Below are positions 1 through 5,210 of a DNA stretch of 5,626 bases, in pieces (the stretch's first letter is position 1; each line of letters begins with the position of its first letter). This stretch comes from Corallincola sp. (GTDB lineage: Bacteria > Pseudomonadota > Gammaproteobacteria > Enterobacterales > Neiellaceae): contig JAGOCY010000117.1 in assembly GCA_017998495.1 (NCBI GenBank), positions 1 through 5,626 on the forward strand, in the 5' to 3' direction. Below the pieces are notes generated by a model, which ran no database searches, was not told the DNA's origin, and saw nothing but the letters and a program-made list of their open reading frames with translations. The translations under genes and the position numbers were made by a program.

Positions 1-1496
1 AGGCGGGTTGCCGGTTCACTGCTATGGGCCACCTGCCGGCTGATCAACGAGGTCTTGAGCAGGGTGCTGTTATCCAGCTGGCCGAGATACTGGCCGTTGT
101 GAGTGGCAAAGATCACGGCGATGCCGTTGAGCAGGCAGTGGGTCATGGCGTCGCGCGTTACCTGAATCCGGCCGAGCAGACAGACCGCATCCAGATTGTT
201 GGCGGGCACCTTCTGCACCAGTTCACCTTTAAGGGTGATGTGAAACTGGTTGCCGCTGCGCCCCACCACTGCCCCCTGGCGGGCCACATATAAGGTATGC
301 AGGCGGGCATAGCCGTTCACCGGCAGCGGCAGCGGCGAGGGCGGTTCTTCGTCATCGATGGCTGCCTGTAGCGCGGCCAGCGCTGCCGTGGGGGGCAGCA
401 GTTCCACATCGTCGTTGGCGTCATCGGCGGGCTCTTCGGCCAGCAGCGGCTCGCCGTCGTCCACCGCCTGTTCCGCCGTGGCCAGGCCAGTGTCAGCCGC
501 TTCAGCCCACAGCGGCTGCACGGCTGGTGGGCTGGGCTGGATAGTGGCAGCGGGTGGCTGCCAGCCCCAATGGCGGCTGTGGCCTCGGGGCTCACCGCTG
601 CGCTGGCGCCATTCGCCCACATCAAAGGGGCGCTGGCTGCGATCATCAAACACCATGTCAGCAACAAAGTTGTGGCCCAAAAAGGCAAAGCCCAACTCGA
701 AGTTGGTAATACGGGTTTTGTCTTCGTTCAGACGCAGGCCGCGCGCCGCCAGCAAACCAGCCACCTGGCCATGCACCGCCAGTGCCCCGGCCTGGTTGCG
801 GCACATCACCAGAAAGTCATCGGCGTAGCGCACCAGTGCGTGGCCGGCAGCCAGCATCGCATCGTCAAAGGGGTCGAGGTAGAGGTTGGCCAGCAGCGGC
901 GACAACGGCGAACCTTGGGGCAGGCCCAAGCCGGGGCCACTGCCAAAGGCCAGTGGTGCCACGCGGCCCTGTTCACCAAACAGGCTCAGACGGATCAACT
1001 GCAGCAGCGGCTGATCGGGGATCAAGCGCGCCAGTTCTTCGAGCAGCAGCTGCTGGTTGATCTGATCGAAATACTGGGCGATATCGGCATCCACCACCCA
1101 GCGCAACCCCTGATCGCGATGGCGGCAGACTTCGGCCACAGCATCCAGGTAGCTGCGCCCCGGCCGGTAGCCATAGCTACAGCGTTCAAAGTGCGGTTCC
1201 AGCCGTGGCATCAACCAGTTGGCGATGGCGGTATGCAGTACCCGATCACGCACCGATGGCACCGCCAGAATGCGCGGGCGGCGGCCATAGCGCTGCAATT
1301 CAGCGGTCTTTAGCGGCCCGGGTCGATAGTCCCCTGCCCTCACCGCTCGCGCCAGCGATGCCAGCTCGGCATCCACATTGCGGGCAAAATCGCTCAGACT
1401 GATGCCGTCCATACCGGCCATGCCGCCATTGCTGAACACCCGCTGCCAGCCATTCAGCAGCGCCCGATAATCGATCACCTCTTCCACAGCACCCAT
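1..1496 (-). CDS. cas1: Reverse transcriptase-Cas1 fusion protein (3' end beyond window)
   Basis: Partial: 498 codons read without a stop from ATG 1496 to the left edge. Residues about 20-280 form a group II intron-type reverse transcriptase: RT2 around YGYRPGRS (108-115), motif A DADIAQYFD (136-144, catalytic D138), motif B LPQGSPLSP (192-200), YADD (224-227) and FLGHNF (272-277). Residues about 283-393 are a linker rich in Asp, Glu, Pro and Ala. From about 396 the sequence is Cas1 N-terminal beta domain: LHTLYVARQGAVV, then the strands around VCLLGRIQVT and GIAVIFATHNGQYLG. The Cas1 metal-binding Glu/His/Asp residues lie outside the window. No Cas6 domain precedes the RT. Known for the family: RT-Cas1 proteins of type III loci integrate spacers and can take them from RNA. 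The start is set by GAGG five bases upstream; an in-frame TAG at 1551-1553, the stop of the upstream gene, limits any extension. The RT looks catalytically intact. Confidence 0.95.
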   Translation of the reverse strand, partial: MGAVEEVIDYRALLNGWQRVFSNGGMAGMDGISLSDFARNVDAELASLARAVRAGDYRPGPLKTAELQRYGRRPRILAVPSVRDRVLHTAIANWLMPRLEPHFERCSYGYRPGRSYLDAVAEVCRHRDQGLRWVVDADIAQYFDQINQQLLLEELARLIPDQPLLQLIRLSLFGEQGRVAPLAFGSGPGLGLPQGSPLSPLLANLYLDPFDDAMLAAGHALVRYADDFLVMCRNQAGALAVHGQVAGLLAARGLRLNEDKTRITNFELGFAFLGHNFVADMVFDDRSQRPFDVGEWRQRSGEPRGHSRHWGWQPPAATIQPSPPAVQPLWAEAADTGLATAEQAVDDGEPLLAEEPADDANDDVELLPPTAALAALQAAIDDEEPPSPLPLPVNGYARLHTLYVARQGAVVGRSGNQFHITLKGELVQKVPANNLDAVCLLGRIQVTRDAMTHCLLNGIAVIFATHNGQYLGQLDNSTLLKTSLISRQVAHSSEPATR

Positions 1497-1501
1497 GACA
1501 A

Positions 1502-1505
1502 CCTC
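1502..1505 (-). promoter_or_regulatory. Ribosome binding site of RT-cas1
   Basis: On the minus strand GAGG stands five bases before ATG 1496. It supports this start for the fusion gene, which therefore begins almost directly with the RT domain and has no room for an N-terminal Cas6 domain. Confidence 0.7.
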
Positions 1506-1550
1506 GCAACCAGGGGCTAAGCGACAAATCCGCAGAAACAGCGAGCAGCG

Positions 1551-2051
1551 CTAGGCAACGCGCCAACTTGCCCAACGCTCTGCGCCCAGCTGCTGCTCGG
1601 CGCGGTTGCGCAACTGCCAGAGAAAGTTGTCCGAGTTGTCAAAATCGCCGGTCAGGCAACCTGACGAAAACTGGTGGCAGTTGTCGGCAATCACGTTGTA
1701 GCGGCGGCGGTTGCCCACCTGCCCACGCGCCCGCGCCGCTGCGGTGGTGCAGCCAACCGAGCGCGAACCAGCAGCGGAGTACCAGATCACCTGGGCGGGT
1801 GTGCCAGAGACAAACGCCTGCGGCGACACCAGCTCGATCTGGCCATGACGGTTGAGATGGGCGATCAGCCCTTGGCCGACATAAACGCCGGAGTGTTCGG
1901 CGTAGCCGAAGGCGAGATCGCAATAGACAACGGCGCCCACTGCTGGCGCTCTGGTGGTGGCCCGGCTCTTGGCGCGCGTTTCAGACACCAGCGAACGCAC
2001 CAGACTGCCCGCAATCAACCCGGTGCCGCTGAGCAAAATACGTTGCCACAT
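1551..2051 (-). CDS. LRAT-like (permuted NlpC/P60-type) cysteine acyltransferase/hydrolase domain protein
   Basis: 166 aa. Residues 1-23 are hydrophobic with few charges and could be a membrane anchor; a short Arg-rich stretch (26-35) follows. From about 38 the sequence fits the lecithin:retinol acyltransferase-like fold: GAVVYC, then EHSGVYVG with H53, then H65 in LIAHLNRHG, and NCHQF with C125, matching the family's NCEHF-type box. The H53-H65 spacing of 12 equals that of human LRAT (H60, H72), so the His-His-Cys catalytic set appears complete. Family members transfer acyl groups from phospholipids or cleave peptide or ester bonds via a thioester; the substrate here is unknown. The start has AGGGGG six bases upstream. 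The gene ends 54 bases before RT-cas1 on the same strand, so co-transcription is likely. A role in CRISPR immunity (for example a membrane-lipid effector) is speculation; it may simply be a neighbour. Confidence 0.8.
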   Translation of the reverse strand: MWQRILLSGTGLIAGSLVRSLVSETRAKSRATTRAPAVGAVVYCDLAFGYAEHSGVYVGQGLIAHLNRHGQIELVSPQAFVSGTPAQVIWYSAAGSRSVGCTTAAARARGQVGNRRRYNVIADNCHQFSSGCLTGDFDNSDNFLWQLRNRAEQQLGAERWASWRVA

Positions 2052-2057
2052 GATGAA

Positions 2058-2063
2058 CCCCCT
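2058..2063 (-). promoter_or_regulatory. Ribosome binding site of the LRAT-like gene
   Basis: The minus strand reads AGGGGG six bases before ATG 2051. This is the best-supported start in the frame and keeps the hydrophobic N-terminus of the protein. Confidence 0.6.
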
Positions 2064-2136
2064 GATGATGAAACGACGCTGCCTGATTCAATCTGCCGCC
2101 GACTATGGCATTCACCAGCGCATCACAGGCGCCATA

Positions 2137-2146
2137 AAAGCTTTTG
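2137..2146. repeat. AAAGCTTTTG motif, copy 1
   Basis: This copy lies inside the perfect palindrome AAAAGCTTTT (2136-2145), 86 bases upstream of the LRAT-like start. The same 10-mer recurs at 2276-2285 and 2786-2795 and was not seen elsewhere in the window. It is AT-rich against a GC-rich background. A regulator binding site is possible but unproven. Confidence 0.5.
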
Positions 2147-2228
2147 AGTCGTGCCGGCACAGCCAAGCTTTGATCGGCCATCGCGCTGGCTCGCTCAACT
2201 ACGCTGGGTGCCGTTCGTTTCGCTATTC

Positions 2229-2238
2229 ATTGGCCAAT
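2229..2238. repeat. Perfect 10-base palindrome ATTGGCCAAT
   Basis: A self-complementary 10-mer in the middle of the divergent gap. The position suits an operator, but a single copy this short could be chance. Confidence 0.3.
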
Positions 2239-2275
2239 AAGAGATGAGAAGGCGCCAATAACAGCGCCGATTGCG

Positions 2276-2285
2276 AAAGCTTTTG
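2276..2285. repeat. AAAGCTTTTG motif, copy 2
   Basis: This copy sits within the near-palindrome GCGAAAGCTTTTGC (2273-2286), 87 bases upstream of the DUF697-like gene start, directly after the GGCGC/GCGCC hairpin. The distance from copy 2 to its gene is almost the same as from copy 1 to the divergent LRAT-like gene. Confidence 0.5.
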
Positions 2286-2345
2286 CTGCCAGCTGTAACC
2301 ACGAACAGATGCCATGCTGGGAAATGTGCAATCCACAACCAGCCG

Positions 2346-2366
2346 TTAATTCATTACCACCAGGAG
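2346..2366 (+). promoter_or_regulatory. Shared translation leader with AGGAG ribosome binding site (copy A)
   Basis: The block reads TTAATTCAT, 2 bases, CCA, 2 bases, AGGAG. It has the same length and 17 of 21 identical bases as the block at 3378-3398 upstream of another gene of this cluster. AGGAG (2362-2366) is six bases before ATG 2373. It decides this start over the in-frame TTG at 2271, whose added 34 residues look non-coding. Confidence 0.6.
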
Positions 2367-2372
2367 AACGCC

Positions 2373-2771
2373 ATGACTCAGCTGAATTCAGAACAACAGC
2401 GTCAGTGCCACTTCATTATTCACAGTGCCGCTGCTGCTGCCGCCATGGGTAATACAGCGCCACTTCCCGGCAGCGGGTTGTTGGCTGACTCGGTGGCGGT
2501 CGGTGCCATGGCCATGCGCCTGGCCAGCGTGCTGGGCGCCGACTGCAACGCCACGGTGATCAAGGGGCTAGCCAAAGCGACCCTGCTGCGTGAGCTGGCT
2601 AAACAGCCGGCAAAGGTGGCAATGAAAGAGCTGCTGAAGTTCATCCCGGTTGTTGGCCAGGCGTCATCGCCATTGCTGACCATTGGCATTATTGAAGCCG
2701 TTGGTTGGTCACTGGTTGCTGAACTGGCGAAGGCAGGCCAGGGCCAGATAACGCCGCTACCCTCGGCGTAA
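2373..2771 (+). CDS. Small DUF697-like helical membrane protein
   Basis: 132 aa. After a polar start (1-12), residues 13-55 form a hydrophobic helical hairpin with an Ala run and the turn APLPGSGLLADS. A second one, LKFIPVVGQASSP onward (88-119), has the Pro-Val-Val-Gly turn. This pair of Ala-rich helices with P-x-P-G and P-x-V-G turns matches DUF697, a domain of YcjF-type inner-membrane proteins and of some GTPase fusions. Here the domain stands alone with no GTPase attached. It is first in a plus-strand run of six genes and has an AGGAG ribosome binding site. It is probably inserted in or bound to the inner membrane; molecular role unknown. The family call is by motif pattern, not by a search. 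Confidence 0.7.
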   Translation: MTQLNSEQQRQCHFIIHSAAAAAAMGNTAPLPGSGLLADSVAVGAMAMRLASVLGADCNATVIKGLAKATLLRELAKQPAKVAMKELLKFIPVVGQASSPLLTIGIIEAVGWSLVAELAKAGQGQITPLPSA

Positions 2772-2785
2772 CGGCCCGCCAGGCA

Positions 2786-2795
2786 AAAGCTTTTG
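2786..2795. repeat. AAAGCTTTTG motif, copy 3
   Basis: This copy is the centre of the perfect 12-base palindrome CAAAAGCTTTTG (2784-2795) in the 90-base gap after the DUF697-like gene, 14 bases past its stop. It is too AT-rich to be an intrinsic terminator. Its recurrence with copies 1 and 2 suggests a shared binding site. Confidence 0.5.
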
Positions 2796-2861
2796 GTCAG
2801 CGTCACACAGCAACAGTTCAGCCATCATTGACCTCGAAACAGCCATCAGGAGAACAGCATC

Positions 2862-3122
2862 ATGCTTCCGACCACCCTCGTTCAGGACAGCCTTTCCAGC
2901 ATCATCAACAGCGTTGTTGACGCAACCAAGGACTGCCCGACGGTATCGGATGAGGCGCGCCACCATTACGAGGTTAAGGCTTCGCCCGAGGAGAAGGCCG
3001 CGTATCACACCGGCTTTGCCGCCGGGCGTGCCGCCCAGCACCGGGCATCGTTGTGCCAAGGCTTTGCCTTGGCGGTGGTGGGCGCGCTGCTGATTTGCCT
3101 GCAGCTTAAAGGCAAGGAGTAG
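2862..3122 (+). CDS. Small protein with C-terminal membrane helix, function unknown
   Basis: 86 aa. Residues 1-62 are mostly polar and likely helical (a LVQDSLSSIINSVV segment, then charged SPEEKAAYHTGFAAGRAAQ). Residues 65-82 form one hydrophobic helix (ending AVVGALLICLQ), followed by a short basic KGKE tail, the layout of a tail-anchored inner-membrane protein. There is no signal peptide and no family I recognise. AGGAG (2848-2852) is nine bases before ATG 2862. The leader CCATCAGGAGAAC closely resembles CCACCAGGAGAAC before the DUF697-like gene, which supports joint control or a common origin. The 90-base gap upstream carries the third AAAGCTTTTG palindrome. Confidence 0.75.
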   Translation: MLPTTLVQDSLSSIINSVVDATKDCPTVSDEARHHYEVKASPEEKAAYHTGFAAGRAAQHRASLCQGFALAVVGALLICLQLKGKE

Positions 3123-3203
3123 TGGCATTCACACCTGAATTAACTCGCCAACAACCACGGCCATATTCACTGCGACATTTTAACGACTGAGGAGATTTCA
3201 CCC

Positions 3204-3344
3204 ATGGTTATTGCACGCTTTTTGTTGAACTTGGTCAGCGACCAGAAACTCACCGCCAAACAGCGCGCTCAGCTGTTGACACTGGCATCAACTGGATTGC
3301 CGCTGCCGATCCCCGCCAAAAAAGAGCCTGACAAGCGGGAATAG
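3204..3344 (+). CDS. 46-aa small protein, function unknown
   Basis: A short reading frame from ATG 3204 to TAG, with TGAGGAG and a nine-base spacing upstream. It fits neatly in the gap between two co-oriented genes. The N-terminal half (MVIARFLLNLVSDQKLT) would form an amphipathic helix. The middle is also helical, then GLPLPIPAKK and a charged tail follow. No transmembrane helix and no recognised family. The ribosome binding site and position support a real gene; conservation has not been tested. Confidence 0.6.
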   Translation: MVIARFLLNLVSDQKLTAKQRAQLLTLASTGLPLPIPAKKEPDKRE

Positions 3345-3377
3345 CGTCAGCGAAAACGCCAGTTTGTGCATGCCTGT

Positions 3378-3398
3378 TTAATTCATCGCCATTAGGAG
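3378..3398 (+). promoter_or_regulatory. Shared translation leader with AGGAG ribosome binding site (copy B)
   Basis: Matches the block at 2346-2366 at 17 of 21 positions with no gaps. AGGAG (3394-3398) is eight bases before ATG 3407, which makes that ATG the start rather than the in-frame TTG at 3401, only two bases after the AGGAG. Confidence 0.6.
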
Positions 3399-3406
3399 TA
3401 TTGATC

Positions 3407-4231
3407 ATGACGACCAAAAGCAAACGCTATCAGGGCAGCGAGTGGCTGCCGGTGGAAATCTACGAAGCCACAGTGATCGACCGCGCCCTGCGACGTGCTG
3501 GCCGCAACCCGATGTTGAAGGGCCATATCCACGAGATCATGGCCTGCGACAAAGCCAACCTGACTGGTCTGGCCCAAGGGGTCAAAACCCAGCTGACCCG
3601 GTCACCCACAGCCACGACAGTGGATCTGGTGGCGATGAAAGCCGGCAAGGTGGTGGGCCGCAGCCAGCTCAAGGATTGCGTGTCGTCCAGCGGCGTGAAT
3701 GGCATTGTTAAGCGGGTTAGCAACAACGGCTTTCCGGCAACCAAGCTGGTTGGCACCAAAGAGACCGCCAATCTGGTCAATCCCGCCTTGGCCAAGGCAG
3801 GCAGTGCGAGAACCATGCAGTCGTCAGGCATTAGCAGTGACACCACCACCCGCCTGGCGCAGCGCGCTGGAGCGGCCGGTTCCGGCACCCTACAACATGC
3901 GGCTCTGGCTTCCATGCGCAGCGGCGGTGCAATTGGTGCAATTGCGAGCGCCACCGTTGAAGGGGTCTGCGCGCTTAGCCGCTACGCCGATGGCGAGTGC
4001 ACCGGCGCCGAGGCAACCGCTAGTGTTGCCAAAGCAGCGGTGGTCGGCGGCGTTAGCGGTGCTGCTGGTGCGGCAGCGTCGACCGTTGGCGGAGCCGCGA
4101 TTGCCAGCGCTGTTTCCACCTTGGGTGTTTCAGCGGGTGTGGCCACGGTCGCAACCGTGGCTGCGCCTGTGGTACTGGCAGTAGCCGTCAGCTGTGGCGT
4201 GGTGTCTCTGTTCAACCGGATATTTCGCTAG
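3407..4231 (+). CDS. Two-part protein: possible PD-(D/E)xK-like N-terminal domain plus Gly/Ala-rich membrane tail
   Basis: 274 aa, family not recognised. Residues about 12-130 look like a compact domain with KGHIHEIMACDKAN (38-51), TVDLVAMKAGKVVGRSQLKD (71-90) and later a KLVGTKET strand. E43, D73 and Q87-x-K89 on neighbouring predicted strands resemble the E...D...(D/E/Q)xK pattern of restriction-endonuclease-like folds; this is a weak, inferred match. Residues about 170-265 are Gly/Ala/Val-rich, with long uncharged stretches after SRYADGECTGAEA (about 208-265). They resemble glycine-zipper helical hairpins that pack in membranes, and a basic NRIFR end follows. There is no signal peptide. 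It could be a membrane-anchored nuclease-like effector, or a structural or toxin-like protein. It lies fourth in the co-oriented cluster with a strong ribosome binding site. Confidence 0.7.
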   Translation: MTTKSKRYQGSEWLPVEIYEATVIDRALRRAGRNPMLKGHIHEIMACDKANLTGLAQGVKTQLTRSPTATTVDLVAMKAGKVVGRSQLKDCVSSSGVNGIVKRVSNNGFPATKLVGTKETANLVNPALAKAGSARTMQSSGISSDTTTRLAQRAGAAGSGTLQHAALASMRSGGAIGAIASATVEGVCALSRYADGECTGAEATASVAKAAVVGGVSGAAGAAASTVGGAAIASAVSTLGVSAGVATVATVAAPVVLAVAVSCGVVSLFNRIFR

Positions 4232-4306
4232 TGAGAGCCGGCGCAAACCTGCGTTCACTCGCCGCGATCTACGATCCCCCCAGTTGTTATCAACGGAGCC
4301 GATCAC

Positions 4307-5119
4307 ATGTTCGAGATCTGTCATCAGCACAGCGTCAGTGGGCGTGCCTTCTTTGTCGGTGATCTGCTTGGCAGGGCTAACTGGCTACTGGAAAACCTGC
4401 GCCAGCTTCAATTCGATGGCGCCCAAGGGGACATGCTTTTCTGCACCGGTAACTTGATCGGCACCGATGGTCAATCACTGGAACTGTTGAAGCTGCTAGA
4501 CGAACCCTGGTTTTTTTCCGTTGCCGGGGATAACGAAGCGCAGGCATTGAAAGCTCGCCAACAGGGTTGGCGAAAATGTGCGGATGGACAGCAAGCGCTT
4601 GGTGGTCACTGGTTGAAAGGGCTGAATGCAGCGCAGCAAGCAGACGCCATCGCACGCTTACCCGACCTACCTAAACTGCCCCTGCTGATTGAAGTGGTTC
4701 TGCCGGACCACAAACGAATTGCCGTCGCTCACGCCACCCTGCCCTTTGCTAACTGGTCAGCATCACTTGAAGCGTTTGCCGAGGAGCCGCGGCTCCATGA
4801 GGAGACGGTTCTTTCAGACCTCACGCTGTGGTGGCAGGTGCGTACCGCAGAGTCCGGCGTTAGCGGCAACATCAACTGGTCGCCACTGTTCACCGGGATC
4901 GATGCCGTGGTCATAGGCCACCACGCAACACCACGCGGCATGCCACTCGCATACTCCAACGGCGTCTGGCTCAATACCCTTTCCGCGAAAGGGCTCGGCT
5001 CGCCTTGCATACTCAGTTCCGATGACCTGCTGGCACTGGGCAATCCGGCCCTCAAGCAGCGTTGTATGTCACGCATCCAGTCCGCTCGGCGCCAGCTGCC
5101 CTCCTCGCCCGGATCGTGA
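4307..5119 (+). CDS. Lambda-type Ser/Thr phosphatase homologue with degraded active site (probable pseudophosphatase)
   Basis: 270 aa; GGAG is eight bases before ATG 4307. The whole length follows the lambda phosphatase/PrpA-PrpB plan of metallophosphoesterases: FFVGDLLGRANWLLENL (15-31), GDMLFCTGNLIGTDG (41-55), PWFFSVAGDNEAQAL (67-81), LPLLIEVV (124-131), HATLPFANW (142-150), WWQVR (175-179) and VVIGHHATPRG (201-211). Compared with the family motifs GDxHG, GDxxDRG and GNHE, D19 is kept, but the next metal-ligand His is L21, the bridging Asp is N49, the DR pair is lost, and Asn-His (catalytic) is D75-N76. The later ligands H142 and H205 remain. Known family members cleave phosphate esters with two metal ions. 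With these changes normal catalysis is unlikely, so a binding or sensing role is inferred. The frame is intact, which argues against simple decay. Confidence 0.85.
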   Translation: MFEICHQHSVSGRAFFVGDLLGRANWLLENLRQLQFDGAQGDMLFCTGNLIGTDGQSLELLKLLDEPWFFSVAGDNEAQALKARQQGWRKCADGQQALGGHWLKGLNAAQQADAIARLPDLPKLPLLIEVVLPDHKRIAVAHATLPFANWSASLEAFAEEPRLHEETVLSDLTLWWQVRTAESGVSGNINWSPLFTGIDAVVIGHHATPRGMPLAYSNGVWLNTLSAKGLGSPCILSSDDLLALGNPALKQRCMSRIQSARRQLPSSPGS

Positions 5120-5197
5120 TCCTGACTACGGCGCAGTTGGCCCGCGCTGGCAAGGCGCACCCACGCTGGGCTAAGGTCGCGGCTGTTGTTCACCACG

Positions 5198-5203
5198 AAG
5201 GGA
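5198..5203 (+). promoter_or_regulatory. Ribosome binding site of the right-edge gene
   Basis: AAGGGA lies seven bases before ATG 5211 and supports that start. The 91 bases between the phosphatase-like stop and this ATG show no clear terminator, so read-through from upstream is possible. Confidence 0.5.
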
Positions 5204-5210
5204 CTCGGCC

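Larger units (their letters stand above)
2052..2372. other. Divergent intergenic control region (321 bases), no convincing gene
   Basis: This gap separates the minus-strand LRAT/RT-cas1 operon from the plus-strand cluster, so both sets of promoters should lie here. I find no convincing sigma70 -35/-10 pair on either strand. It does hold two AAAGCTTTTG motifs (2137-2146 and 2276-2285), a further AAGCTTT at 2165-2171, a perfect palindrome ATTGGCCAAT (2229-2238) and a short hairpin GGCGC/GCGCC (2251-2255 with 2264-2268, 8-base loop). The palindromes are candidate operator sites. The only minus-strand reading frame of note (1981-2181) overlaps the LRAT start and lacks a good ribosome binding site. 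Confidence 0.6.

Noticed and set aside
24..293. 89-aa plus-strand frame at the left edge
   Set aside because: It is antisense to the Cas1 N-terminal domain, which reads cleanly on the minus strand.
570..1313. 247-aa plus-strand open frame, among the longest in the window
   Set aside because: It lies antisense to the RT domain, whose motifs are unmistakable on the minus strand. The plus-strand translation is Gln/Ala/His-rich and has no domain signature.
1674..2147. 157-aa plus-strand frame opposite the LRAT-like gene
   Set aside because: The minus strand carries the H53/H65/C125 LRAT motif set. The plus-strand translation is low-complexity and lacks a ribosome binding site.
1981..2181. 66-aa minus-strand frame beginning in the divergent gap and overlapping the LRAT-like start
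   Set aside because: No good ribosome binding site, overlaps the N-terminus of the LRAT-like gene in another frame, and shows no recognisable domain. A leader peptide cannot be fully excluded.
2251..2268. GGCGC/GCGCC hairpin in the divergent gap as a terminator
   Set aside because: Only five base pairs, with no adjacent T-run and no gene ending nearby. It is kept only as part of the control-region description.
5111..5122. Inverted repeat GGATCGTGATCC over the phosphatase-like stop codon
   Set aside because: Arms of five bases with a two-base loop and no following T-run do not make an intrinsic terminator.
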